From positions 310,001-374,000 of the forward strand of contig NZ_CP073577.1 of NCBI RefSeq assembly GCF_018205975.1: 64,000 bases of DNA, given 5' to 3'. Below are positions 52,543 to 62,090 of this stretch, one piece after another. Source of the stretch: Erythrobacter sp. JK5 (GTDB lineage Bacteria; Pseudomonadota; Alphaproteobacteria; Sphingomonadales; Sphingomonadaceae). The notes below the pieces were generated by a model. The model did no database searches. It had not been told where the DNA came from and saw only the letters and a list, made by a program, of their open reading frames with translations. Made by a program: the position numbers and the translations under genes. The stretch's first letter is position 1, and every line of letters starts with the position of its first letter.

Positions 52543-52892
52543 ACCTGCGCCAAGCCCTCGCGCGATTCTCGCGATCCGCTTCGATCCGGGCTTTCGCGAT
52601 CAGCCGAGGCTGGGCTGACCGCGTCGAAGCTTCGCCTCAGGCGTCTTCCGATCCGGAGCAGATTGACGGTGCGATCCATGAAATCGAGCGAACAGTCCGC
52701 CGTGTCACAATTTAGCCATTTTAGTTTCCGTACCCAATTCTGTCCTGTTGCAAGTTACGCGGCGAAATATACTGAAAATACGACAAAGTGTTTTGACTTC
52801 GTTATTTCAGAGGCGTAGCTTCCCATTGCCTTCGGGAAAATCGCAACAATTCGATTCTCTTTGAATCCGTAATTTCTACGGGGGGCAATGCA
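52543..52892. other. Intergenic region before the oxidase operon, with possible promoter
   Basis: This 350-base region has no supported gene. The part from about 52690 to 52870 is clearly more AT-rich than the surroundings. TTGACT (52793-52798) and TAGCTT (52816-52821) are 17 bases apart and could be the promoter for the large downstream operon. A GGGGGG stretch shortly before the TTG start at 52893 may serve in ribosome binding. Confidence 0.45.
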
Positions 52893-55367
52893 TTGAGCGC
52901 GACCGAAGGGCGGTGGGTTGACGGGGGCAAGATCAATGTTGCCGATGTCATCATCACGGATGGTCGCCATACGACCAGCCCTCCGGACCCCAGCACCGAT
53001 CCTCACCTGATCCTCGACCGGCGTGGACTGTTCGTCATTCACGCTGTCATGCTTCACACCGGCAAGGTCCTGTGGTTTTGTGGCCACGTCGAAGACAGCC
53101 ACTATTCGCTCAAGAGCTATCTGTTCGACTACAAGAATCCGGGCAGCGTCCTGGCTTCGCAGGATTTCCCGCTCCACAATCCCGCGCTGGCGCGAGGTGG
53201 AACGGCAGGGCAGTTGCCCAACGATCCCATCACCGAACATTTCCATGCGGACCTGTTTTGCTGCCACTTCGTCCACACGCACGATGGCAAGGTGATGGTG
53301 GTCGGCGGATCGGACCCGGAATATTTCGAGCGCGGGCCAGGTGGGACCAATGTCGGCCATTCCAGCGTCGGCGAACGGTATCTCTACCTGTTCGATCCCG
53401 ATCCGCCTGCGGGGCAGCGACACTGGCAAACCGTCATGGACGGGTCCAACGTGGCGCGATTGTCGCACGGACGGTGGTATCCGACGGCGGTCATGTTCGG
53501 GGATGGCCGGATCGGCGTATTCTCCGGCCGAAGGGAATTCGGCGTCGGCAGCAGGACGGGTATCTCCGACATAGTCGAGATCCTCACGCCGCAAACCGGC
53601 AACAACAACTACCGGGTCAGCACTCTTGCGAGTGGAGCGACCGGCAGCGCGGTGTTGAAGCTGCCGATCTATCCCGGCCTCCATCTCGCGCCCAATGGGC
53701 GGGTCTACTACACCCACACCAACTGGGGGCTGGAGATCGATCCTCCCACGGAAACGGTTTCCATCGGAATTCCGAACCACTCGACCCAGGCATCGTGGGA
53801 AACACACGCCAACGTGAGGCCGCAACCGGCAACGGCGGCTTCGATCCCGCGTCGGGAAGAGGGGATGAGCGTCTTGCTGCCCCCGGCGCAGGACGGAAAG
53901 ATCCTGCTGTTCGGCGGAAGCGAAGCGCTGGGAGCCGGGAACAACCGCGTGCGTCAGGGCGCGTCGTATACGCATATTCGCGACGCTGCCGATCCGACCT
54001 CGACCGCCATTCTCGACACGACGGGCGCGACCCCCAGTTGGACCGCCGGCCCCACGCTTGCACACGGGCGGATCAACGGTCACGGGGTGATCCTCCCGGA
54101 CAAGAAGGTGCTCATCTGCGGTGGGCACAACAGCCACAAATGGACCGCCGTCTATCCGGGTAACGTTCGCAATCCCGCCGACCCGGTGGACCCGCCAGAG
54201 GCAGCCGTCGCCGACAATGCGCAATCGCACTACAGCGAGCTGTACGATCCGGCGACGAACACGGTTTCGCCTGCAGCGCCGCTCAATCACGCGCGAATGT
54301 ATCACGCGGCTGCGGTCCTGCTGCCCAACGGTTCCGTGCTGATTGCCGGGGGTGCCGACGCCGACAACAACAAGAACCACGTCTTCGACCAGACCGTCGA
54401 TGGCGAATTCCCCATCCACCATGCGGCCGACGGTTTCTCCTACCCCGGGTTTCCGCCCAATCCGGCCGGCACGCCCCCCGATATGTGGTTGGGTCCGATC
54501 ATCGGACTCGAAGATCCGCCCGGGAGCGGGACATTCCGGAGCATTACCTACAACCGCAAGGATTACGAGATTTACGAACCGCCGTATTTCTTCACGCCGG
54601 GAACGCGTCCGCGCATTGAGGCGATCCAGAAGAGCGGAGCGGATTCGACCCGCGCTGATTATGGAGAGACTTTTCGTATTCGCTCGTCTCTCGCGGCAAC
54701 CAATACGCAAGCGGCGCTGATCCGGCCCGGAGCCGCCACCCACCATACCGATTCGGAGCAGCGCTATATCGCGCTCACCCCGGCCAACGTGAGCGGCAAC
54801 GAATTCGACGTGACGATCCCCAATGATCGCAACCTCATCCCGCCGGGTTACTACATGCTCTGGATCATCAAGGACGGGAAACCCTGCGAGGAGGCCAAGT
54901 TCGTGCTGGTCGGCAGCATCCTGCCCGCGCCTCCGCCTGCAAGTTCGTCGTGGTGTATCGTGGTCACCGCCGCCGCCGGATCGCGCGACGCAGCCGAAGT
55001 GCAGTTCCTCCAGCGATTGAGGCGCGAGCTGGAACGCAGCGGGACGGTGGGCGAACGTTTCATCGATGTCGTCAATACGCTCTACTACGGCGTATCCCCC
55101 ACCATCGTGCGCCAGATGCGCAGACACGCAGGGCTGAGATACGCCATTCGCGACACTCTGGTGATGCCGTCGGTGCAGATCATCGACAAGGCACGCCGCA
55201 CCAGCCGGTTCAAGCCCGACGGTCAGAACGGAGCGCGGTTTGCAGCGCTGCTGACGGTCCTGGGTGTGGCGGGCATTCTCGCATCCCCGATCCTGCTGGC
55301 CATCGTCCTCGTCCGCTGGGCGATGTTCGCACTCGATGCACAACCGGAGGCTGGTGATGGACGATAG
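52893..55367 (+). CDS. Copper-radical oxidase (galactose/glyoxal oxidase-like) with C-terminal CFI-box-like domain and membrane anchor
   Basis: The 824-aa protein contains the kelch-type catalytic domain of galactose/glyoxal oxidases. It also holds a DUF1929-like E-set domain (about 575-675). Candidate cofactor residues are Cys123 (LFCCHF, matching the FCPG Cys) and Tyr196 (GRWYPTAVM), for the Tyr-Cys crosslink. Tyr470-His471 (ARMYHAAAVL) and His618 (HHTDSEQR) would be the copper ligands. The family oxidises primary alcohols or aldehydes to release H2O2. A segment from Cys688 (WCIVVTAAAGSRDAAEVQFL) resembles the CFI-box motif, and a membrane helix follows (about 785-812). There is no N-terminal signal peptide, odd for this usually secreted family. 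The start is a TTG. The 3' end overlaps the next gene by 11 bases. Confidence 0.8.
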   Translation: MSATEGRWVDGGKINVADVIITDGRHTTSPPDPSTDPHLILDRRGLFVIHAVMLHTGKVLWFCGHVEDSHYSLKSYLFDYKNPGSVLASQDFPLHNPALARGGTAGQLPNDPITEHFHADLFCCHFVHTHDGKVMVVGGSDPEYFERGPGGTNVGHSSVGERYLYLFDPDPPAGQRHWQTVMDGSNVARLSHGRWYPTAVMFGDGRIGVFSGRREFGVGSRTGISDIVEILTPQTGNNNYRVSTLASGATGSAVLKLPIYPGLHLAPNGRVYYTHTNWGLEIDPPTETVSIGIPNHSTQASWETHANVRPQPATAASIPRREEGMSVLLPPAQDGKILLFGGSEALGAGNNRVRQGASYTHIRDAADPTSTAILDTTGATPSWTAGPTLAHGRINGHGVILPDKKVLICGGHNSHKWTAVYPGNVRNPADPVDPPEAAVADNAQSHYSELYDPATNTVSPAAPLNHARMYHAAAVLLPNGSVLIAGGADADNNKNHVFDQTVDGEFPIHHAADGFSYPGFPPNPAGTPPDMWLGPIIGLEDPPGSGTFRSITYNRKDYEIYEPPYFFTPGTRPRIEAIQKSGADSTRADYGETFRIRSSLAATNTQAALIRPGAATHHTDSEQRYIALTPANVSGNEFDVTIPNDRNLIPPGYYMLWIIKDGKPCEEAKFVLVGSILPAPPPASSSWCIVVTAAAGSRDAAEVQFLQRLRRELERSGTVGERFIDVVNTLYYGVSPTIVRQMRRHAGLRYAIRDTLVMPSVQIIDKARRTSRFKPDGQNGARFAALLTVLGVAGILASPILLAIVLVRWAMFALDAQPEAGDGR

Positions 55368-58300
55368 CACACTGGCACAGATCGGGCGGCTGCTCGCCGT
55401 CGCAACGCAGCCGATCACCAGCCGCCTCGAAGGGGGATATGCACGGCGGTTCTTCGTCATGCTGGGCGTCGACGTCCCGCTGGACGTGTTCACGCCGGAA
55501 CTCGAGAACGCGTTCGCCACCACCGCCTCTTCGGCATCGGCTCTCGGAGAAGTGCTGCCCGAACTGATCGCGGCGATCGATGCCGGGAATACCGGCGAAA
55601 CGGTCGCCAAGGCGGTGGAAATCGTCGAGCTCGTCCGCTCGGTTGTGGTCTCGGTCGAAACCATCGTCACCGAAATCGAAACGATCGGCCTGCCGGGAGT
55701 ATCAGGTGCGGAACTGAGCGCATTCATGGGCGATGTCGCGGTCCGCACGAGCGAGCTTGTCCTGATCGAGCACCTTCAGAACTATGCGACGGTGGTCTTT
55801 TCGATCCTGCATTTCTTCGGCGTGATCGAGATCGAGGTCGGGAATGCCGGCGAGCCCAATATCCAGCTCATGGAATTCGACCGCAAGCGCTTCCGTTTCG
55901 ACCGGATCGAAATGCTTTTTACCGATCCCGGAAATCTTGTCGCCGACGTGTACGGCTGGGGTTCCAACGGCCTCGATGGCGAAGCGCTGATATCGCGCCT
56001 GGCTGCGCTGCTCGAAGCGCTGGGTCTGCCTTCATCGCGCGTCCGGATCGACGATCGTCCACGGCTTGAGATCTCGATCTTTTCGCTGATGCCGACCCAG
56101 GGCGTCAATCCGCCCGGTCTCGATGCCGAAATCACGCTCGGCATGGCAGAGGGGTTTGCGCTCGAAATTCCCGTCGCCGACGGGCTGGTGGCCGATGTGA
56201 ACGCCCGCGCGGCGCTTTCGGCATCGACCGGCATCTCGATCCGACCGCCTGCGGATATTGTGGTGATCCCGCCTTCGGGCGATGTCGGCGGACAAGTCGG
56301 CATGGGCTTCAGCTTCGTGCCGGTAGCTCCGGCCGAGCGGATCACGCTGCTGGGGATCACCGGCGGGACTGGGTTGTTCATCGAGAAATTCCGCGCCGGT
56401 ATCACCGCCGAATTCGCGTGGGCAGGCGGGCAGGCCGATGGCGATGTCGGGTTCGAGGCGCAGCTCGAAGGCGGCAAGCTGAAGATCAGTGCCGACGGCG
56501 CCGACGGGTTCCTCGCGGACTTGCTGTCGGGCGTGAACCTCGAAGCCGATTTCGACGTGGGGATCAGCTGGTCCGCTGGCAACGGCTTGCGCTTCACCGG
56601 CAGCCACGCGCTGACCATCCAGCTGCCCGCGCATATCGATCTCGGCCCGATCGAGCTCGACGCGCTGACCCTTACGCTCGGTATCGATGGCGGAAAGTTC
56701 CCGATTGCGCTGGCGACCAACATCAACGCGCAACTGGGTCCGCTGAGCGCGAGCGTCGAGCAGATCGGCGGGATGATCGAGCTCGCGTTCCCGGGGCAGG
56801 GCGGCAATGCCGGGCCGATGAACATCACCGGCAAGTTCAAACCGCCGGTGGGTGCCGGGCTGGCGCTCGACGCGGGAGCGGTCAGCGGGGGCGGCTACCT
56901 CTATTTCGATTACGAGAACGGCGAATATGCAGGCGCGCTCGAGCTCAACCTTGCGAACATCGTGTCGGTCAAGGCGATCGGGATCATCGCGACCAAGATG
57001 CCCGACGGCAGCGATGGCTTTTCGCTGCTGATCGTCATCACCGCCGAATTCGGCACCGGGATCCAGCTTGGCTTCGGCTTCACGCTGCTGGGTGTCGGCG
57101 GCATCCTCGGCCTCAATCGCGGAATGGCGCTCGATGCGCTGGTCGAAGGGGTGCGCGCGGGCACGCTCGACAACATCATGTTCCCGACCGACGTGATCGC
57201 CAACGCGCAGAGCATCATCGCCGATCTCAAGAAATACTTCCCGATCGAGGTCGATACCTTCGTGATCGGTCCGCTGGCCAAGATCGGGTGGGGGACGCCG
57301 ACTCTGGTATCGCTGTCGCTGGGCGTGGTGATCGAAATCCCGCCCGGCAACATCGCGATCCTCGGCGTGCTCAAGGTGGTACTGCCCGATGAGCGTGCGG
57401 CGCTGCTGGTGATCCAGGTGAGCTTCATCGGCGCGATCGAGTTCGACAAGGACCGCGCGTGGTTCTTTGCCTCGCTGTTCGGCTCGCGGGTGCTGTTCAT
57501 GACCCTCGAAGGCGAAATGGGTCTGCTGATCGCGTGGGGCAACGATCCCAATTTCGTCGTGTCTTGCGGCGGATTCCATCCGGTCTATCAGCCCCCGCCG
57601 TTGCCTTTCCCGACCCCGCGGCGGATCGCGGTCAGCATCCTCAACGAAAGCTGGGGCCGGATCCGGGTCGAAGGCTATTTCGCGGTCACCTCCAACACCG
57701 TGCAGTTCGGCGCGAAGCTCGATATCTTCTTCGGTTTCAGCGCGTTCTCGATCAGCGGATACCTCTCGCTCGACGCGCTGTTCCAGTTTTCGCCGTTCTA
57801 TATGATCGTGCAGATTTCCGGCGGGCTGTCGCTCAAGGTGGCGGGGCTCGATCTGCTTTCGGTGCACCTCAAGTTCACGCTCGAAGGGCCGACTCCGTGG
57901 CGCGCCAAGGGCAGGGGTTCGGTCAAGATCCTGTTCTTCGAAATCAGCGCCAATTTCGACGAGACCTGGGGCGATCGCGAGGATACGAGCCTGCCCAAGA
58001 TCCCGGCGCTGCCGATCCTCGAGATCGAATTCGCCAAGCTCGAAAACTGGACCGCGCAGCTGCCTCCTTCGCAGACGCTGGCGACCACGCTCCGCGAGCT
58101 GGAGCCGACCGAGTCGCTGGTCCTGCACCCGCTCGGCTCGCTCAAGATCGCACAGCGCGCAGTGCCGCTCGATATCGATATCGACAAGGTCGGCAACCAG
58201 GCAGTGAGCGACGGCAAGCGCTTCTCGGTCGACAGCGACAGCGCGCTGTTCGCGAAGCTGGGCGGCACGCGCGACAGCTTTGCGACCGGGCAGTACAAGG

Positions 58301-58767
58301 AGCTGAGCGACAGCCAGAAACTGTCGAGCAAGGGGTACGAATCGCAGCCCAGCGGACTGGAACTGGGGATCGCCGACGGCGAGCTGAAATCGGGCGGAGC
58401 GACCACCCGCACCACCCGTTACGAATTGTCGGTCATAGACAGCGCCTTTCGCTCCAAGATCCGCAAGTACTGGGGGCTGGCGAGCACGCTGTTCGCGCAC
58501 TTCCTCAAGGGAGCGGCTGTCACCCAGCTGGCCGTTTCGAACGCCGCGAAGAAGAAGGTCAATCCGCACGATGATGGTGTTGTCGTCGCGCCCGGTGCCT
58601 ATGCGGTCGCCAATGTCGATACCAATCTCGTCAGGAGCCCGGCCTTCATCAACTTCGCGAGCCAGGCCGAGGCCGAGGCGTTCATGAGCGATCAGGTGGC
58701 GAGCGGCGCAGCCAATGCCAACGAGCTGCACGTCGTCGAAGCATTCGAAGCGAGGATCGCGGCATGA
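55357..58767 (+). CDS. Large beta-rich protein of unknown function (DUF6603-like)
   Basis: I do not know the function of this 1136-aa protein. Residues 1-150 are helical. Residues from about 230 to 900 are long alternating-hydrophobic beta segments with Gly-rich turns, such as LTLTLGIDGGKFPIALATNI and GAGLALDAGAVSGGGYLYFD. One region with the fold of a barrel or lipid-binding cradle reads LGFGFTLLGVGGILGLNRGM. From memory it resembles the uncharacterised DUF6603 family. No signal peptide is visible. GGAGG lies seven bases before the ATG at 55357, which overlaps the oxidase gene. The stop overlaps the next gene by four bases. Confidence 0.72.
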   Translation: MDDSTLAQIGRLLAVATQPITSRLEGGYARRFFVMLGVDVPLDVFTPELENAFATTASSASALGEVLPELIAAIDAGNTGETVAKAVEIVELVRSVVVSVETIVTEIETIGLPGVSGAELSAFMGDVAVRTSELVLIEHLQNYATVVFSILHFFGVIEIEVGNAGEPNIQLMEFDRKRFRFDRIEMLFTDPGNLVADVYGWGSNGLDGEALISRLAALLEALGLPSSRVRIDDRPRLEISIFSLMPTQGVNPPGLDAEITLGMAEGFALEIPVADGLVADVNARAALSASTGISIRPPADIVVIPPSGDVGGQVGMGFSFVPVAPAERITLLGITGGTGLFIEKFRAGITAEFAWAGGQADGDVGFEAQLEGGKLKISADGADGFLADLLSGVNLEADFDVGISWSAGNGLRFTGSHALTIQLPAHIDLGPIELDALTLTLGIDGGKFPIALATNINAQLGPLSASVEQIGGMIELAFPGQGGNAGPMNITGKFKPPVGAGLALDAGAVSGGGYLYFDYENGEYAGALELNLANIVSVKAIGIIATKMPDGSDGFSLLIVITAEFGTGIQLGFGFTLLGVGGILGLNRGMALDALVEGVRAGTLDNIMFPTDVIANAQSIIADLKKYFPIEVDTFVIGPLAKIGWGTPTLVSLSLGVVIEIPPGNIAILGVLKVVLPDERAALLVIQVSFIGAIEFDKDRAWFFASLFGSRVLFMTLEGEMGLLIAWGNDPNFVVSCGGFHPVYQPPPLPFPTPRRIAVSILNESWGRIRVEGYFAVTSNTVQFGAKLDIFFGFSAFSISGYLSLDALFQFSPFYMIVQISGGLSLKVAGLDLLSVHLKFTLEGPTPWRAKGRGSVKILFFEISANFDETWGDREDTSLPKIPALPILEIEFAKLENWTAQLPPSQTLATTLRELEPTESLVLHPLGSLKIAQRAVPLDIDIDKVGNQAVSDGKRFSVDSDSALFAKLGGTRDSFATGQYKELSDSQKLSSKGYESQPSGLELGIADGELKSGGATTRTTRYELSVIDSAFRSKIRKYWGLASTLFAHFLKGAAVTQLAVSNAAKKKVNPHDDGVVVAPGAYAVANVDTNLVRSPAFINFASQAEAEAFMSDQVASGAANANELHVVEAFEARIAA

Positions 58768-61700
58768 GCCTGGGGCGCTATTCCTTCGTTCCGTGGGTTC
58801 GGCAGGGTCTCGCGAACGCGCTCGACAATCCCACCGCCGGGTCGCTGCGCGCGACCACCAACGTCCGGCTGACGGTGAGCGGATCGGGCGGCGAGAATCC
58901 GGTGTCTGGCACGATCGACCAGAAGGTGGAACTCTACGGTCCCGGCGATATCGTCGGGCTCGATCAGGGGCAGATCATCCGCACCGAACCGCGGCACTGG
59001 GTGACCGATTTCGAACCGAATTACCTGCCCTATATCGAGCTCTACGACGAAGGCCTGCCGTGGGCCTATTCGCCCGAGGCCCCGACTGGCGAGCGGCTGA
59101 AGCCGTGGCTCGCGCTGATCGTGCTCAAGACCGACGAGCACGAATTCCGCAGCCAGGCGGGACGTCCGCTGCCGTTCGTCCACGTCGAGAACCCGGACGA
59201 CAGCCTGCCCGACCTGTCCGAGAGCTGGGCCTGGGCACATGTCCACACCAACGAATCGCTCTCGGGTGGCGATGTGCAGTCGGGGGCGGACCCAGCGACC
59301 GCCAATGCCCTGTCAAACCTTATCGACCGCGACCCGGATCTCGCCTACGCGCGGATCGTCTGCGGTCGGCGGCTCGAGCCGAAAACGCAGTATCACGCGT
59401 ATCTGGTCCCGACATTCGAGACCGGTCGGCTGGCCGGGCTTGGCCTGGATATCACGCAGGCACCCGGCGCGCGGCACGGCGCGTGGCGTGCGCCCTATCC
59501 GGGCGGCGCCTTGGCGCAGGAGCCGCAATCGATCCCGGTCTATTTCCGCTGGCAATTCGAAACCTCCGAGCGCGGTGATTTCGAATACCTGGTGCGCCTG
59601 CTCAAGCCGCGCCCGGCAGATTCGCGTATCGGGCGGCGCAATATCGATGTGACCGCGCCGGGCAGCAATATCAGCGGGATCGACGTGCCCGGGCTGCAGG
59701 GCGTGCTGCGGCTCGGCGGTGCCCTGCAAGTTCCGTTCGATACGTTGAGCCAGCCGGAAAAGGACACGGCGACCGCATACGAGGAATGGGACAACCCCTA
59801 TCCGGTCGCGTTCCAGAGCGAGCTCGCTGCGTTCCTCAATCTCGGCGACGATTACAACCGCGCCACCGCCGGGGTCGCGAATGCCAATTCGGGCGTCGCG
59901 ATCGATCCCGCCGAGATCGACGATCCGCTGATCGTGCCGCCGATCTACGGGCAGTGGCATGCGCGCAGCCCGCGGGTGCTGACCGCCGAGGATGGCAGCG
60001 CGCTGCCCAACGACGACAACTGGCTGCACGAGGCGAACCTCGATCCGCGTCACCGCGCGACCGCCAATTTCGGCACCAAGGTGATCCAGCGCCACCAGGA
60101 AGACTTCATGAAAGGCGCGTGGGAACAGGTCGGCGATGTGCTCGCGGCCAACCGCCGGATGCGGCTGGTGCGGCTGGGGCTGGCGACCAGCGTGGTGTTC
60201 CACACTGTCCACCTCCAGGGTCTGCTGGCCAAGGCCGCCGGAACCTTTACCCAGACGATGTATCCGATGGCGCGGCGGCTGATGGTCGGGCCGATGAGTG
60301 CGGCGGCGACGATCCGCGACAGCGTGGTGCCGCCGGTGATGCTCAGCAGCGCCATGCGCCGGGCGGTGCGTCCGCGTTCGCCGCTGCTCAAGCGCGTGGC
60401 GGTCGGCCGGACGATGCCGACCCGGGATATCGTCACCCGCGTGGCCGATGGCGAAGTGAAACCCGCGCCGCCCAAGACCGCGCCCGAAAGCGTGCCGAAG
60501 CCGTCCGATCTTCCGCAGAGCGAGGTCGACAAGACGCCGCCGACGGTCAGGAATGCGCGGATCGCCTTTGCCGGGCTGCTGCTGCTGATCCTTGTGCTGT
60601 TCTTCGCCGGTTACTGGCCGCTGGCATTGCTGCTGCTGCTGGTGGCGATCTTCCTCGGCTATCGCCTATTCACGATCCGGACCCGGCCCGTAGGGGTCGG
60701 CGGCGGGGTGACGACCGATCCGGTCACCGGCGACACGGTTGGTCCGGCATCGCCGCGGCCTGCGGAGGTCGACGACATGCCGCCCAGTCCGGACTTTGCG
60801 CTCGCCGATCCCTATGCGCCGACGCCCGCGCCGGAACCGACGATCCGGCTGCCGGGGCTCGGATCGGACAGCGCCGAGCTGGGGCGTTACAAGGATGCGC
60901 TGCGCGATACCTATGCCGACGAGACGCTGACCGCCACGATCGCACCGGTGCGTCCGAACAACCCGATCAACATTGCGACCTTCGCCGGGCAGTTGCTCGA
61001 GGCGACCGATCCCAAGGTGGTGATGCCCGCCAAGTTCGGCCCGCTGATCCGGATTCCGGACCGGATCGCAGACATCCAGATCGAAACCTTCGCCCCGGTG
61101 ATGGCCTATCCCGAATTCGATACGCCGATGTACCAGTATTTGCTCGAGATCTCGGACGAGCATTTCGTCCCCAACCTGCAATTCGTGCAGCAGAACTCGA
61201 TCAGCCTGCTCGAAACCAACCAGCCGTTCATCGAAGCCTATATGCTGGGGCTCAATCACGAATTCTGCCGCGAGATGCACTGGCGCAGCTATCCGACCGA
61301 CAATTGCGCGACGTCGTTCCGGCAGTTCTGGGACGTCAGCTCGTATTTCGATCAGGCGGGCACCGATCCCGAGGCGCTGCGCGAGGAGCTGCGCGATATC
61401 CCGCCGATCCACATCTGGCCGCGCGCGTCGAAGCTCGGCGATCACGATCACCGCGACAAGGGCGGCGAGGCGGAAAACGAGCTGGTGCTGGTGATCCGCG
61501 GCGATCTGCTCAAGCGGTATCCCAACGCGGTGATCTACGCCCAGCGGGCTGCATGGCAGACCAATCCGGACGGCAGCATCAACAACAAGGTCGAACGCAT
61601 GCCGGTCGAACTGACCCCGGCGCAGGAAGACAACCCGCCCGAAAGCCTGGTCAAGACGCCGATCTACGAGGCCAAGGCGCGGCCCGACATCTACTTCTTC

Positions 61701-62090
61701 GGGTTCGACCTGACCGCGCTCGAAGCCCAGGGCGAAAGCGGCGACAATCCGGGCGACGATCCCGGCTGGTTCTTCATCATCAAGGAGCGTCCGGGCGAGC
61801 CGCGCTTCGGCCTCGATATCGAGCGCGATGCGGGCGTAACGCTGGCGACCTGGAGCGATCTCGCCTGGCCCGACGTCAGCCTTGAAGCGGGTTCGAGCTA
61901 TCTTGAGGCGGAGCAGACCCACGCGCTGAGCGAACCGGCGACGACCGACGAACGCCACGAGCAGTGGGAGGACGACCGGCACGTGACCTGGACGCCGGCC
62001 ACACATGCGGGCGACCTCGCCTATGTTCTCTACCAGTTGCCGGTGATGGTCGCGGTCCATGCCGGTGACATGCTGCCGAGGAATCCCTAG
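58764..62090 (+). CDS. Large protein with central membrane hairpin, function unknown
   Basis: This 1108-aa protein has no recognised domain. The N-terminal half (1-520) is soluble-looking, opening MSLGRYSFVPWVRQGLANAL. Residues about 600-640 hold two adjacent membrane helices (FAGLLLLILVLFFAGYWPLA then LLLLLVAIFLGYRLF). A Pro/Asp-rich linker follows (about 650-710), then a C-terminal half whose most distinctive motif is FIEAYMLGLNHEFCREMHWR, then SYPTDNCATSFRQFWD. I recall that motif from large proteins in unrelated bacteria, always without assigned function. The two helices would put both ends on the same side of the membrane. The start overlaps the previous stop by four bases. Confidence 0.72.
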   Translation: MSLGRYSFVPWVRQGLANALDNPTAGSLRATTNVRLTVSGSGGENPVSGTIDQKVELYGPGDIVGLDQGQIIRTEPRHWVTDFEPNYLPYIELYDEGLPWAYSPEAPTGERLKPWLALIVLKTDEHEFRSQAGRPLPFVHVENPDDSLPDLSESWAWAHVHTNESLSGGDVQSGADPATANALSNLIDRDPDLAYARIVCGRRLEPKTQYHAYLVPTFETGRLAGLGLDITQAPGARHGAWRAPYPGGALAQEPQSIPVYFRWQFETSERGDFEYLVRLLKPRPADSRIGRRNIDVTAPGSNISGIDVPGLQGVLRLGGALQVPFDTLSQPEKDTATAYEEWDNPYPVAFQSELAAFLNLGDDYNRATAGVANANSGVAIDPAEIDDPLIVPPIYGQWHARSPRVLTAEDGSALPNDDNWLHEANLDPRHRATANFGTKVIQRHQEDFMKGAWEQVGDVLAANRRMRLVRLGLATSVVFHTVHLQGLLAKAAGTFTQTMYPMARRLMVGPMSAAATIRDSVVPPVMLSSAMRRAVRPRSPLLKRVAVGRTMPTRDIVTRVADGEVKPAPPKTAPESVPKPSDLPQSEVDKTPPTVRNARIAFAGLLLLILVLFFAGYWPLALLLLLVAIFLGYRLFTIRTRPVGVGGGVTTDPVTGDTVGPASPRPAEVDDMPPSPDFALADPYAPTPAPEPTIRLPGLGSDSAELGRYKDALRDTYADETLTATIAPVRPNNPINIATFAGQLLEATDPKVVMPAKFGPLIRIPDRIADIQIETFAPVMAYPEFDTPMYQYLLEISDEHFVPNLQFVQQNSISLLETNQPFIEAYMLGLNHEFCREMHWRSYPTDNCATSFRQFWDVSSYFDQAGTDPEALREELRDIPPIHIWPRASKLGDHDHRDKGGEAENELVLVIRGDLLKRYPNAVIYAQRAAWQTNPDGSINNKVERMPVELTPAQEDNPPESLVKTPIYEAKARPDIYFFGFDLTALEAQGESGDNPGDDPGWFFIIKERPGEPRFGLDIERDAGVTLATWSDLAWPDVSLEAGSSYLEAEQTHALSEPATTDERHEQWEDDRHVTWTPATHAGDLAYVLYQLPVMVAVHAGDMLPRNP

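Noticed and set aside
56032..58731. 899-codon minus-strand open frame in the DUF6603-like gene
   Set aside because: It is a codon-bias shadow. The plus-strand gene has a ribosome-binding site and coupled neighbours.
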